From the NCBI GenBank assembly GCA_030998015.1, contig JARWMV010000249.1, positions 310,001 through 374,000 of the forward strand: a DNA stretch of 64,000 nucleotides. Reading direction: 5' to 3'. The DNA is from Ceratorhiza oryzae-sativae (taxonomy: Eukaryota > Basidiomycota > Agaricomycetes > Cantharellales > Ceratobasidiaceae). Below the pieces are notes generated by a model that was not told the origin of the DNA, made no database searches, and saw only the letters and a list, made by a program, of their open reading frames with translations. Both the position numbers and the translations under genes were made by a program. How positions within the stretch are numbered: the stretch's first letter is position 1; every line of letters begins with the position of its first letter. Shown in pieces: positions 43,389-54,355 of the stretch.

Positions 43389-44552
43389 GATATGGTATTT
43401 TGTTCCTCAGTACTAGATATATAGGAAATCACACACAGGCAAGAGAAATAGAAAGAGTAAAGAAACCAATAAACAGTCTGGGTTGAGCAGTAAGGAGGGA
43501 TGGTCTGGAAGGGTCTCAGAGGAGGTCCTTTCATATCCTGAGGAGGGCAGTCCAGAGCTAGACAGATATATGCATTGCAGTGCGATCACCAAAAGAAGGT
43601 GCTGCTATACTTGGGATCTAACCTAGCCCAATATGGGATAAGAGAGTAAAGACGGGGTGTAGATCACAGTCATTACTGCATCTCAGATGCATGATTGGCT
43701 GGTAGAGCATATTTTCATACTGTATACATGTAATGAACAGAGGTTACATCTTGGTGAGTCATAAGGTCAGTCAGAGAAGCTTCTGGATCACTGTGGAAGG
43801 GTCTCCTAACTCACTGGAGTCATGAGATCTTGATAGATAGTCCAGTAAGACCATAACAATCTTTGGATGATTCTGGCCCAAGTATTCAGAGGATCACAAT
43901 GATCTTTGGGCTAGAGATACTGGTGGGGATCAGCTACCAGTAGAGGATAAAATGGCATTTATAGCATAAGTGGTGGCTATGATATGAGCAGTGTGATGTT
44001 GCAATCAATATTTCCTGAAGAGAGGAAATATTGCAAGCTCTATATCTTTTTGAGATCTTATTTTAAACTCCTAATATAATATGAGTTGCAAAGCGGAGAA
44101 TTTTTATTATTCAAAGGAACATAATGTATTACAATTTAGAGCATATACAATTTCAAGTATCTCACAAGTTAATTACAGAGGCATAGAATGCGGTTGGCAG
44201 AGCAGATGAAAATAACAGAAAATGTTAGTGATCCATGACACCAGAACACTTCACCTTGTCATTTGACCTATGCTACCTCTCTGAGACTACTTCTCCACAC
44301 CCTAGGGCTGTCTTATAGCTCTTACGACTCCCAGGACTTCTCCCAACTATTACAAGTTATTGGTTGTTACATTATAAAGCACTCTTATCAGGCTGTTGCC
44401 TCATATCACTCTGGACTACATTCCCCACCATCAATTCCAATATCATTTTGTGCAAGCATATACACAGCTTGCTGCTCAAATCTCATACATATCAGCACAT
44501 TGTTATCACCTACACCCACAACTCAAGACGTTAATCCTGCACCTGCAAAACC

Positions 44553-46215
44553 ATGTCCAAACAAGGCCCCACATTGGCCAGGATGTCCCCACTACTCCCA
44601 GCTGCATCTCTTGCGCAAGTAGGGAGCACACCAGGCACCACCACATCCTCAGACAGTGCACAGGCCTTTGTGTATGGTCCAGAAGACTGTCAACAACTGG
44701 TTTGTCTCTTCAACTATCTCATTGGCACCAGGAGTGACAGCTCCGAAGCTCCAGCACTCCATGGGATGCTAGAAATGCTACAAATTAATCTCAACAATGA
44801 GTGCTGTGCATTGGAGGCAAGACTCATGCCTGCTCTCACAGAAATGCAGCAAGACATCAGCAGGCTTGTGAAGGAGCAAGAACAATGCACTCTGGTTTGC
44901 TCAAGCACCCCACCAGGAGAGAGCACACCCAAACCATTGCTGGTCACTGGATCAGCATACAGAAACCATGCCATCCCAACTTGATGTTGGTCAGAAGATC
45001 CCTGAGGCACACTCAGCCAGCCCAGGGTGGAAACCAGTGCAGAGGACAACTACAAACAATGCCTACATGCGCCTAGGAGTCCAGCAGAGCGAAGTGTGCT
45101 GTAGTTTGACCCCACAGGAACATCCACACCCTCCCAGCCAAGCAAATTTACCTTCCACACCACCCCAGTGATCATAGAAATTCCTCACAACACCACAACA
45201 ATGGAAGTGCTGCTAGCAGAGCAGCCAGCAGTTTCTCCCCCTCCCTTGCACACTGGTGCACCTCCGCAACCCATCCCACTCAGTGCTGATGGCCTCTGTT
45301 GGACTCCTACACTTGAGCAAGAGACAAAAGAGCAGGGGAAAGTGTGCACCATGAGTAACACTACCAATATCTTCACCCATGCCCTCACATGTCCTCTGGA
45401 ACAAGGTGTGTGTGCAGCAATGCAAACCCCAGCTCCGCTTCGGCCAAAGTAAAAGATTCCTGCTCTGGAGAAGTACAGTGGCAAGAAGGGGAATGCAGCA
45501 AAGTCCTTCATCCTAGACTGCAAAACATGCTTTGTTGCCAACCTCTCAAGCTTTCCCACAGACAATTCTAGGATCATGTATGTGCTGATGAACCTGAAGG
45601 AGGGCATCCCCAAATAGTGGGGCCAGCACCACCTCAAGAAACTGCTTGGGGGAGACCAGGATCCACTTATAGACTGGTGGGAAGCATTTGAAACAGGATT
45701 CCTCACCAATTGGTTCAATCCTGCAGCCCTGCAGGTTGCTGAGGGTTGAATCAATGAGCAAAAACAAACAGATTGTTCCAGCAACGTTGCCACAGAGCTT
45801 AGGGTCATCGCAGGAGAGCTGGAAAGGTCTGACAGTGCTCTGATGGCCATGTTGCACTGAGATCTTGAGCTCTTTGTCCACAGCAAGCTGATTGAGCATA
45901 TCATTGGCCAGAGCATCCCCAGTTTGGATGAGCTGATCAGTAGTTCCTGCCTTATTGACAACACAATCTTTGAGGCACACAAGGAAATTCAGTCAACCTC
46001 CAACTCCTGGTCACTGAGCACTTCCAAACCCACAAATGCAAGATCTGGTGGCTTTGTGATGGTGGAGATCTAGGAGAAACACAGGAAGGCAGGACAATGT
46101 GCCAAATGCAGTATTCTAGTCACAAGTTTGAGAACTGCCCCAATGGCTGGAAACTTAAAGCTGAAGAACATCCTCAGCCAGTCTCAGGGAAGGTTGGAAA
46201 CTTGATTGATCAAGA
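44553..46215 (+). pseudogene. Gy-2 gag
   Basis: ATG 44553 (MSKQGPTLARMSPLLPAASLAQ) opens 143 codons with PALHGMLEMLQINLNNEC and a likely helix (LTEMQQDISRLVKEQEQ). The frame is lost near 44985 and regained in 45168-46100. The capsid core is readable: PALEKYSGKKGNAAKSFILDCKTCFVAN, IMYVLMNLKEGIPK, WWEAFETGFLTNWFNPAALQVAE. A broken zinc knuckle follows near 46100-46140 (CAKCS and ENCPNGWKLKAE in different frames). Several stops. Gag of Gy-3 and Gy-1 is collinear. Confidence 0.82.
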
Positions 46216-46242
46216 GGAACCTACACAATTGGGAAAAGCCTA

Positions 46243-48122
46243 ATGCAGCCCACTTTACCTGTGTCTGGTGCTGCAATCCCTCCCACAATGTCATCAAAAC
46301 CACTAATCTGTTGTGCAATTCAATCCGAATCATCTCTCCTAATAACTCTTGACATTGAGGGAATCACAGGCTACCATTCAGCTCTCATTGACTCTGAATC
46401 CTCTGCAAATCGTATTGACCCTCAACATGTTTGTTGTCTATCTATTCCCCTCGCAGAACTCATTTGCCCACAACAGGTTGTTGGGATTAATGGCAAAAAA
46501 GTCAGCAACTTGGTCCACTTGCAATGCAACACCAAATTCACTGTACAATCACATTCCTTCACTGCAACCTTCTTTTGTCTCCCTCTTGGTAACTTGGACA
46601 TTATTCTGGGACTTCCCTGGCAGCAGCGGGCCAACCCTGATGTGGACTGGACAAAAATGACTGTCACACTTGCTGAAACAATCTTTGTGAAGAATTCAGT
46701 TATTACAAACACTCTAGAGATCCTTCCTGAGTTCCAAGAGTTCCAGAACACATTTGGGGAAGAATTGTTTACTGCTGTACCCCCTCAATAACCCTATGTT
46801 TGCACAAATGCACTGCGAGATGGCAAGGATGTGCCTTGGGGTCCTATCTACCCAATGACACCAGCTGAGACAGCTGTGCTCAGGGAGCACCTTGATCCAG
46901 AGCTCACAAGTGGCAAGATCCATCCCAGCACCTCCCCTGCAGGAGCTCCAGTAATGTTTGTCAAGAAGGCTGATGGCTGCCTGCTCCTGGTGGTTGACTA
47001 TTGGCACCTGAATAATATCACCATCAAGGACTGCTACACACTGCTGCATCAGGATGAGCTGATTGAGAAGCTTCAACATGCAAAAGATCTTTACCAGGCT
47101 GGATTTGTGTTCAGGTTACAACCATGTGCACATCAAGAAAGGGGACAAGCAGAAAACAACATTCTGAACCAAATATGGGGTGTTGAATATCTGGTCATGC
47201 CATTTGGCCTCACAAATGCACCTCTGTGTTACAGCATTTCATGAACAACATCTTCAGGGACATCTTGGATATCTTTGGCATTGTCTACCTTGATGACATC
47301 CTGATCTTCTCCAACAGCAGAGAGAAGCATGTGGGACATATCAGTGAGGTTCTCACACATTTACAAAAGCATAACCTCTTCTGCAACCTGGAGAAGTGCC
47401 ATTTTGCAGTCATATCTGTCACCTACATTGGTCTGGTGATTACTCCTGAAGAAATCTCAATGGAGAAGGAGAAGGTCAAGACAATCATTGAATGGCCAGC
47501 TCCTCTGACTGTGAAACAAGTGCAGAGTTTGCTGGGATTTGCAAACTTCTACTGTTGCTTCATTGCAGATTTCAGCTGTTTGGCAAGACCACTTCACACT
47601 CTTACACATCTGGACATCCTGTGGCATTGGGGAGAAAAGCAGCAAGCAGTATTTGATGGCATTAAACAGGCAATTTCCTTGGAACCCATGCTGGCACAAG
47701 CAAATGAGGACAAACCCTATCTTCTGGAAACTGATACTTCTGGCAATGCAATGGGTGTTGTGCTCTCTCAGCAACATGCTGATCCATGCATGCACCTTGT
47801 CACGTTCATGTCAGCCAGCTTCTCCCCTGTGGAGCTCAATCATGATACTCATGACAAGGAACTACTGGCTATCATCTGCTCATTTGAACACTGGTTCATT
47901 TTCCTGGAAGGAACAAAGCACCTGGTTGCTGTCTTGACTGATCACAAGAATCTGGAGAACTGGAAGATTTCCAGGAACTTTAACAGACAAGATGTGTGCT
48001 GGCAACTCACCCTGGCTCCTACAACTTCATCAATGAACACAGGCCAGGTAAACAAAGGGAGAAACAAGATGTGCTCTCACAGTGTCCAGATCACATCCCT
48101 TCAGAGTTTGAGCCTCAGATAA
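46243..48122 (+). pseudogene. Gy-2 protease, RT and RNase H
   Basis: Protease is SALIDSESSANRID, where the usual DSG reads DSE, then LDIILGLPWQQ. RT motifs in order: DVPWGPIYPMTPAETAVLREHL, VVDYWHLNNITIKD, EYLVMPFGLTNAP, then after a frame change LDIFGIVYLDDILIFSN (YLDD intact) and TVKQVQSLLGFANFY. RNase H is LLETDTSGNAMGVVLSQ and HDTHDKELLAIICSFEHW. Stop at 46789 and frame changes near 47230 and 48000 break it. Confidence 0.88.
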
Positions 48123-49359
48123 TGCTTCCGGAACACCTGTTTGTTGGCAAAGCAGCAGATATGTCAGTCCTGCTTATTGACCTCTTAAAAGACACGCTGC
48201 AAGAGGATCTTTGCCTTGATGTGATTGTCTCTGCTCTCTCCAGTGCAGAGAACATGCCCCAATCTGTAGCTGCAAAGTTAAGGACTATTCTATGCAGGAT
48301 GAAGTCTTATTCTATCAGGGAAAAGTTGTGGTGCCTGATGAGCCTCACATCAAATTGAGCTTGTTGTCTCATTTCCATGATTCTCTGGCTGCTAGGCATC
48401 ATGGATGCACATATACTCTGGAGCTATTGTCCCAACACTACTCCTGGCCAGCTATGAAGTTCAAGGGCAACTTCTGTGTAGACTGTTGCAAAATCTGCCA
48501 AAGGAGCAAGGGGCATCAAAAACACTTTGTCCTACAGCCTCTCCCTGTTCTTCCAGTCCCTGGGAAGTCATCTCATATGATTTCATTGTCAGGCTGCCAA
48601 AATCCAAGGGCTTTAACAGCATTCTGACAATTATAGACTGCTTCTGCACAATGATGCACCTGATGCCTTGCAGAGAGGCATCATCAGCAGAGGATGTTGC
48701 AGAGATGTTCCTCCAACATTTCTGAAGGCCGCATGGCACCTGCAGAACCACCATGTTGGACAGGGGGCTGTCTTTAAATGCCAGATTCCTCAGGGCCCTT
48801 CACAGATTGCTCCAAATAGCTTGCAAATTCTCTACAGCCTATCGCCTGCAAACAGATAGGCAAGCTGATATCAAAAATCAGTTGGTAGAAGCTTACTTGC
48901 ATGCCTTTGTACACCACAAGCACACTGGCTGGGCATACTGGCTTCCTCTGGCTGAATTTGCTCACAACAATGCTGAAAGTGCAGCAATAGGCAAATCTCC
49001 ATTTGAGATTGTTCATGGTTGCTCCCCAGTAATTGCACTGTCTCTGGAACCCACTGGAGTTGCTGTGGCAGATGATAGGGCTATGGAACTCCCAGACAAT
49101 CCGGGAAGTCCATGCTGCACTCAAATGGATGCAGGAACACTACAAACAAGCAGACAAAGGCAAATATCCCCCGGAATTCAGCATTGGTGATAAGGTTTGG
49201 CTTCTGAGTACAAATATCAAATTTCAGCAACCCAACAAGAAGCTGGATCACAAGCAATATGGACTCTTCCCCATTGCCAAGCACATAGCCTCACATGCAT
49301 ACATGCTGGACCTGCCAGAGGGCATGAAAATACACAATGTTTGCCAAGTCTCACTTTGA
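48123..49359 (+). pseudogene. Gy-2 integrase
   Basis: The linker FEPQIMLPEHLFVGKAADMS leads to the zinc domain (SHFHDSLAARHHGCTY ... DCCKICQRSKG, HHCC present). In another frame is the core: VISYDFIVRLPKSKGF (Asp), TTMLDRGLSLNARFL (Asp), and DRQADIKNQLVEAYLHAF, where the third acidic residue aligns as Asp rather than Glu. The C-terminal part (VWLLSTNIKFQQPNKKLDHKQYGLF) matches the GPY/F-type region. Three frames are used and a TGA at 48723 interrupts. Confidence 0.85.
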
Positions 49360-49377
49360 ACTCCTGCGGTTGAAGAT

Positions 49378-49668
49378 ATGGATTTTGGCTGTTCCTTTGC
49401 ACCTCCCCTTCCAGTAATCAGACAACAAGAGGAGGAACATTCCAAGGTTGACAAATTCCTGGATTGGAAAGTCAAGGATGGGAAATGGCGCTACAGGGTC
49501 AGATGGAAGGGTGATGGTCCACTTGATGACACATGGGAAGATTTGGAGGAGCTGAAACACTTTGATGAGAAAATTAGGGACTTCCTGGCGAACTACCCAG
49601 ATGCTCCTGAGCCTGGAGAACCTGTTCCTGTGAGCAGACTCCCAGCTAAAAGAAGGAGGGTAGGGTAA
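49378..49668 (+). pseudogene. Gy-2 integrase chromodomain
   Basis: The frame after the stop at 49357 reads HSKVDKFLDWKVKDGKWRYRVRWKGDG and DDTWEDLEELKHFDEKIRDF, a clear chromodomain (aromatic residues, RWKG, TWE) ending in a basic tail (PAKRRRVG). It targets integration to chromatin. It is in frame with 49033-49359 apart from that stop. Confidence 0.88.
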
Positions 49669-49773
49669 CAGAGCAGCAAGTGCAAAACCACCTGTTTTGA
49701 ACTATTACACTCTGCTGCTGCCTCTCTAACTCTAAATTCCGCTCCTCCCTGTCCATATCACTCGCAAACCACC

Positions 49774-51035
49774 ATGTCACTGTGCCTTGAGTTCAAGCAT
49801 ATTGCCAACATTGACATCTACATAAGCCCCATCCCCAAGGTCCTGCTCAACTGCCCGGGACAGGAGGATGCCTTCACAGGTGACTTGCTTAACCATCACA
49901 CCTGCTGAGCCTGCAACTACATCAGCAAAGGTGTCTGCAAACTGTCATGACCTGCACAGACAGCCATAATGTAACAAGGGAATTAGCCTATAGTTAATAG
50001 AATTTTCTCCTAAATCAAACAAGTTATCAACAAGGTCACATGACCTCAGTGCTTATCCTGGTGCTTACAGTGGTTGTCTAACTTGCTCCTGCAATTCTCT
50101 CCATTGTAAATACGAGTGAGGAGCAAGTTGTCATATGACCCTGGTGCTTAACATGTCACATCATCTCAGTGCTTACAGTGGTTACCTAACTCACTCCTGC
50201 AATTCTCTCCATTGTAACTTGGAGCAAGGAGCAAGTTATCACATGACCTCAGTGCTTAAATCACATGATCCTTGGACCTCTTGCACTCTATAAGATTTGG
50301 AGCTGCAACAACCCTAAGAGTGACTTACATAAGGGTTATAGACAATCATGTGAGGTATCAACGCCGTTGACTCATGGCCAAGCCACTCACATGATCTGTA
50401 CACACTGCAGACTGCGGAAAGGTCTGACTCACACCTTGTGGAGTATATAAGACATAAGGAGCAAGCTGGAAGACCTCAGCTTGCTTTGTCTCATCCACCA
50501 CAGGGACCTCAACCATACACCGTACAACAGGGTCACACATTAGATAGCAACAGACAACCCAACTGACATAGCCACTACTTAAGGAAGATTGAAGGATAGT
50601 AACAGGGGGTCTTGTCACAAACACCCTGACTTCAGGTACCTCTTTTGGCTTGACCTCAATGGCAAGGACACTCCCAGATCCATCACCAATGGAACCTACT
50701 ATCACTGGCTGCACTTCATCACTGCAGATCACTCCACCTTCGCCTACATGATGCAATGGCACCCTGATGGGCTCAATTATTGGCAGGCTCCAGAGCCTAC
50801 CCCAAGACGACTTGGTTGCCCGTTTTACAGACCTGTCCCTTCAGTATCTGCTAGATGAAGCTACACTGGGGGTTCAGATGGAGCATTCATGCAGCTGGAC
50901 CAATGGCAGAGGGAGCAGAGGGGATGACAGTTGGGCCACAAAGAAGTTCGCCTAGGTGACAATGGTGGATTGGGAGAGGATGCTGTCCCTGCGTAAAGCC
51001 TGCCCCAATCGCTCCACCATTGTGGTCAAAAAAGG
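49774..51035 (+). pseudogene. Gy-2 downstream ORF (extra ORF), interrupted
   Basis: ATG 49774 (MSLCLEFKHIANIDIYISPI) opens a frame about 190 codons long once LTR-D (49943-50616) is removed. It is conserved with the intact ORF at 52060-52641 of Gy-3: IPKVLLN, LLNHHTC, RYLFWLDLNGKDTPRS, FAYMMQWHPDGLNYWQAPEP, DSWATK. The TGA in LLNHHTC*AC stands where Gy-3 has Arg. It ends in Lys/Gly codons made by the polypurine tract. No domain is recognised. It lies downstream of the chromodomain and before the LTR in both elements, so it is a regular part of this family. Confidence 0.75.
49943..50616 (+). repeat. LTR-D solo LTR, copy 2
   Basis: This 674-bp LTR runs from TGTCATGACCTGCACAG to GGGGGTCTTGTCA with duplication caaac (49938-49942 and 50617-50621). 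TATA-like gagtatataagac lies near 50441. Removing it restores the extra ORF (GVCK-HPDFRY). It is about 115 bp longer than copy 1 owing to extra repeated blocks with gtcacatgacctcagtgctta. Confidence 0.9.
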
Positions 51036-51046
51036 GGGGCAATGTC

Positions 51047-51425
51047 TGTCACAAGCCTTGCTCCTGACATGTTATTGATTTATTTTGTGATATCTCTCTT
51101 GTGTTTCCTTATTTTTGCCTGCTCCTTGCAACATGTACTTGAGCATGTGCTTCCATGTTTGCCTCCCTTGCTCGTGTCACTTGTCCCTGCCTATTCTGGC
51201 TGATGCTTGCTGATATTTGCTTCCTGCTGCTTGTAATGTGCTAGCCATTGCTTGTACTTATACATTGTTTGTCATATTAGCCCCAAGTAGTATTTAAGCA
51301 GTCTGTGAAGGGTCTCTGGTCTCCAGAATGCTTTACCTTTTTTATTCACCCATTCCACTACTCTTAGAGCCAGCATTCCCCTTCTAGGCATTCTCCCAGC
51401 CATCTACAAGTTGTTGGTTGTGACA
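51047..51425 (+). repeat. Gy-2 3' LTR (LTR-E)
   Basis: This 379-bp LTR runs from TGTCACAAGCCTTGC to TTGTTGGTTGTGACA, directly after the polypurine tract. It establishes LTR-E as the LTR of the Gy-1/2/3/4 family. Confidence 0.88.
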
Positions 51426-51711
51426 GGGACCAGGGACACTTCACAGACTTGTGAAAATACTATTTGGGGTTAATATGACAAGCAATGTGTAGGTACAAGT
51501 GACGTGTAGGTGCAAGCAAGGGCTAGCGCAGTACAAGCAATACCAAGCAAATTTAAGCAATTGTAAGTGAGAACAAGCAAGATAAGCAAAAACAGGCAGA
51601 AATGTAAGCACATGTGCAAGTACACCTTGCAGGGCACAGGCAAAATCAAGGACATGAGAGAGAGATATTGCAAATTAAATCAATAACATGTTGGGAGCAC
51701 GGCTTGTGACA
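51426..51711 (-). repeat. LTR-E fragment
   Basis: This is the distal two-thirds of an LTR-E on minus, ending GGGAGCACGGCTTGTGACA. The first about 100 bp are missing. It abuts the Gy-2 3' LTR without duplication. Confidence 0.75.
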
Positions 51712-52050
51712 AAGAAGGTGTTGCAGAGAATGCTAGAGTGGGCAAAATGACAAGTTTAAGCACTCTGGACACACTTCACAGAGTTGCTCAAATACTGTTT
51801 GGTGAAGATATAACAAGCAGTTGTAGCTACAAGCAAGGGCTAGCTTGCTACAAGCGGAATGAGCTATGGATAGTGCAGCACATTCAATGGGAAGTGAAGA
51901 TACATGAGAATAAGTGAGAACAAGCAAGACAAGCAAGGTCAGAAACCCAAGCACAAGCACAACTTTGCAATGAGCAGGCAAAATCAATTGATTGAGAGAA
52001 CAGTATCATAAATGAAATCAAAGAGCATGTTAGTAGCAAGGCTTGTGACA
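51712..52050 (-). repeat. Gy-3 3' LTR (LTR-E), truncated
   Basis: This minus-strand LTR-E ends TAGTAGCAAGGCTTGTGACA next to the Gy-3 extra ORF. Its distal end (left side) is missing about 60 bp. Confidence 0.75.
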
Positions 52051-52059
52051 TTGCCCACC

Positions 52060-52641
52060 TCATTTGACCTCAATGGTGGAGCAATTGGGGCAAACCTCAC
52101 ACAAGGACAGCATCTTCTCCCAATCCTTCATTTTCAAATTGATATACTCCTTTGTGGCCCAACTGTGATCCCTGCCACTCTCTCTGTTGTCAGTCCAGGT
52201 GCGTGAATGCACCATTTGCACCTGCAGCCTTGGCTCCTCTGGCAGGTACTCAAGGGACTGGTGCATAAGGCAGGCAACCAGTTCATCTTGAGTGGTAGGC
52301 ACTGGAGCCTGCCAATAATTGATCCCATGATAGTGCCACTGCATCATGTAGGCAAAGGAGGAGTGGTCTGCAGCGACAAATTGCAGCCAACAACAGTAGG
52401 TGCCAATGGTAAGGGATCTGGGAGTGTCCTTGCTGTTGAGGTTGAGCCAAAGGAGGTACCTAAAGCCAGGATGTTTGTAGACACCTCTTCTAATGTAGCA
52501 GTATGCTCTGCAGGTGCAATGGTTCAGCAACTTGCCAGAGAATCCATCCTCCTCTCCCAGGACATTGAGCAGGACCTGGGGGATGGTGCTTAAGTACTTG
52601 TCACCATTGGCAATGCAGTTGTAATCCAGGTGCAAGGACAT
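52060..52641 (-). CDS. Gy-3 downstream ORF (extra ORF), intact
   Basis: An uninterrupted frame of 193 codons starts at ATG 52641 (MSLHLDYNCIANGDKYLSTI) and ends STIEVK next to the 3' LTR. It is collinear with the interrupted ORF of Gy-2. Shared text includes RYL-WL-LN-KDTPRS, ADHS-FAYMMQWH, NYWQAP-P and a C-terminal CP-CSTI. Cysteines in LLNHCTCRAYC and CEVCPNC could bind metal, but no known domain is recognised. No membrane segment or signal is visible. It follows the chromodomain ORF by under 100 bases. Being open while pol of the same element is broken is notable. Confidence 0.75.
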   Translation of the reverse strand: MSLHLDYNCIANGDKYLSTIPQVLLNVLGEEDGFSGKLLNHCTCRAYCYIRRGVYKHPGFRYLLWLNLNSKDTPRSLTIGTYCCWLQFVAADHSSFAYMMQWHYHGINYWQAPVPTTQDELVACLMHQSLEYLPEEPRLQVQMVHSRTWTDNRESGRDHSWATKEYINLKMKDWEKMLSLCEVCPNCSTIEVK

Positions 52642-52990
52642 GCTTGACTATGAGTAGTTTTGGGCTGGCAGGAGCAGATTTGGGAGTAAGAGAGGCAGCA
52701 AAGGCATGCAATTGTGCAAAATGGGCAGTTATGGACTTGTGGCTCCATTGCCCTGCCCCCCATCTTTGAGTTGGGAGTTTGCTCACAGTTACAGGGTCTC
52801 CGGGTGCTGGAGCTTCCAGGTTGTTTGCCAGGAAGTCCCTCATTTTCTCATCCAAGTGTTTCAGCTCCTCCAAATTTTCCCAAGTGTTATCAAGCAGACC
52901 ATAACCCTTCCATCAGATGTTGTAGTGCCATTATACATCCAAGACATTCTAATCCAGGAACTTGTCAACCTTTAACACTCCTGCCCTTGT
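52642..52990 (-). pseudogene. Gy-3 integrase chromodomain
   Basis: On minus the text reads KVDKFLD*NVL, then WKGYGLLDNTWENLEELKHLDEKMRDFLANNLEAPAPGDPV, matching the Gy-2 chromodomain. Two or three stops are present in the N-terminal half. Confidence 0.78.
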
Positions 52991-54350
52991 TGTGTGGTTA
53001 CTGGAGGGGCAGGTGCCAAGGAATTGCCAAAATCAATATGTTGAATCACAGGAGACAGGAGAAAGACATGGGAGATGTTTTATATCTGCACAGTGTCAGA
53101 GAGATACAGCCAGTACGCACAGGTGCCTATGCATTCAGCATCAGGGAGGGGACCATACCACTTATGATCCAGCTTTCTGTTGGGGCGCTGAGATGTAATA
53201 TTTGCACTTAAAAGCCACACTTTATAACCAAAACTGAATTCTGGGAGGGATTTGCCTCTGTCTGCTTTTTTGTGGTGTGCCTACATCCACTTCAAAGCAG
53301 CAGTAACTTTGCGGATGGTGTGATGAAGCTCCCTGGCCCTATCGTCCGCCGCAGTGACTCCTGTTGGCTCCACAGAAGATGCAATTATGGGAGAGCAGCC
53401 ATGAATCATCTCAAATGGGGATTTGCCTGTTGTGTTGCATCTAGTGTTGTTGTGAGCAAATTCAGCCCATGGAAGCCAGTGTGCCCAATCTGTCTATTTT
53501 TGGTTGACAAAAGCACACAGATAGGCCTCAACCCACTGATTCTTAATTTCAGCTTGTCTTTCAGTCTGTGGATGGTAGGCTGTTGAGAACTTGGAGCTAG
53601 TCTGCAGCAATTTGTAGAGTGACTTCAGGAATTTTGCAGGGAATGAGGGTCCTCTGTCTGAGACACTGGTTCTGGGAGTGCCATGCAGCTTCCACACATG
53701 ATGCAGGAACATTTCTGCAACATCTTCTGCTGATGACACCTCCTTGCAAGGAATTGCATGGATCATCGTGGAGAAGCAATCTGAAACAGTAAAAATGCTG
53801 TGAAAAACTGTTGATTCAGGCAGTTTCATCATGAAATGACATGAAATGACGTGAAATGTCATCCCAGGGGCTGGCAGCAACAGGAAGAGGCTTAAGAGCA
53901 CAGTGTTTTTTGTATCCCTAGCATCTTTGGCAGATTTCACAAGAGTCTACATAGCATTTGACCTGGAACTTCATAGCCAGCCAGCAGCAGTGTCTTGATA
54001 ACAGCTCCAGAGTGCATGCAGATCCTTGATGCCCTGCAGTTGGAGAATCATGGAAATGATACAACACACTCTGCTTGATGTGAGGCTCATCTGGGACAAC
54101 AACTCTGCCTTGATAGAACACAACTCCATCCTGTGTGGAATAGTCCCTGAACTTTGTTGCAGCAGATTGGGGCATGTTCACTGCACTGGAGAAGGCAGAG
54201 ATATTGACTTCAAAACTAGATCCTCTGGCAATGCATCTTTGATCAGGGAGATAAGTGTGGCTGACAAATCTGCTGCTTTGCCAACAAACAGGTGTTCTTG
54301 GAGCATTATCTGATGCTCAGGCTCTGGAGGGATGAGATCTGGCTGCTGTG
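52991..54350 (-). pseudogene. Gy-3 integrase
   Basis: On minus: linker LSQQPDLIPPEPEHQIMLQ and HLFVGKAADLSATLI, zinc domain HFHDSPTAGHQGSACTLELL ... VDSCEICQRC (54181-53918), core MMKLPESTVFHSIFTVSDCFSTM, TSVSDRGPSFPAKFLKSLYK (Asp) and PQTERQAEIKNQWVEAYLCAF with a Glu in the third catalytic position. The core frame (53940-53494) is 148 codons without a stop. It then breaks up towards the C-terminus. Confidence 0.82.
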
Positions 54351-54355
54351 AGAGG

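Larger units (their letters stand above)
41237..44240 (-). repeat. LTR-A copy A6, old, with two further insertions
   Basis: This is a diverged LTR-A with duplication ccaga (41232-41236 and 44241-44245). It contains an LTR-E solo (41541-41923) and an LTR-A solo in opposite orientation (42085-43388). It is the most diverged LTR-A here, in keeping with its being the host for later insertions of its own family. Confidence 0.88.
40921..44371 (+). repeat. Gy-2 5' LTR (LTR-E), interrupted by LTR-A nest
   Basis: It starts TGTCACAAGCCTTGCTCC and ends TTATTGGTTGTTACA. Minus-strand LTR-A copy A6 splits it at 41237-44240 (duplication ccaga). The leader after 44371 (caggctgttgcctcatatcactctgg) matches the leader of Gy-3, confirming this as the element start. 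Confidence 0.8.
40921..51425 (+). mobile_element. Gy-2: Ty3/Gypsy chromovirus with extra 3' ORF
   Basis: This element with LTR-E ends (40921-44371 interrupted, and 51047-51425) codes for gag, protease, RT, RNase H, integrase, chromodomain and an additional ORF. Polypurine tract aaaaaaggggggcaatgtc abuts the 3' LTR. Flanking 5-mers ctgtc and gggac do not match, so the ends may have recombined with neighbouring LTR-E copies. Multiple frame breaks show it is dead. Confidence 0.85.

Noticed and set aside
45185..45982. Minus-strand frame of 265 codons opposite Gy-2 gag
   Set aside because: It is antisense to gag text that aligns with Gy-3; the openness follows from the codon composition of gag.
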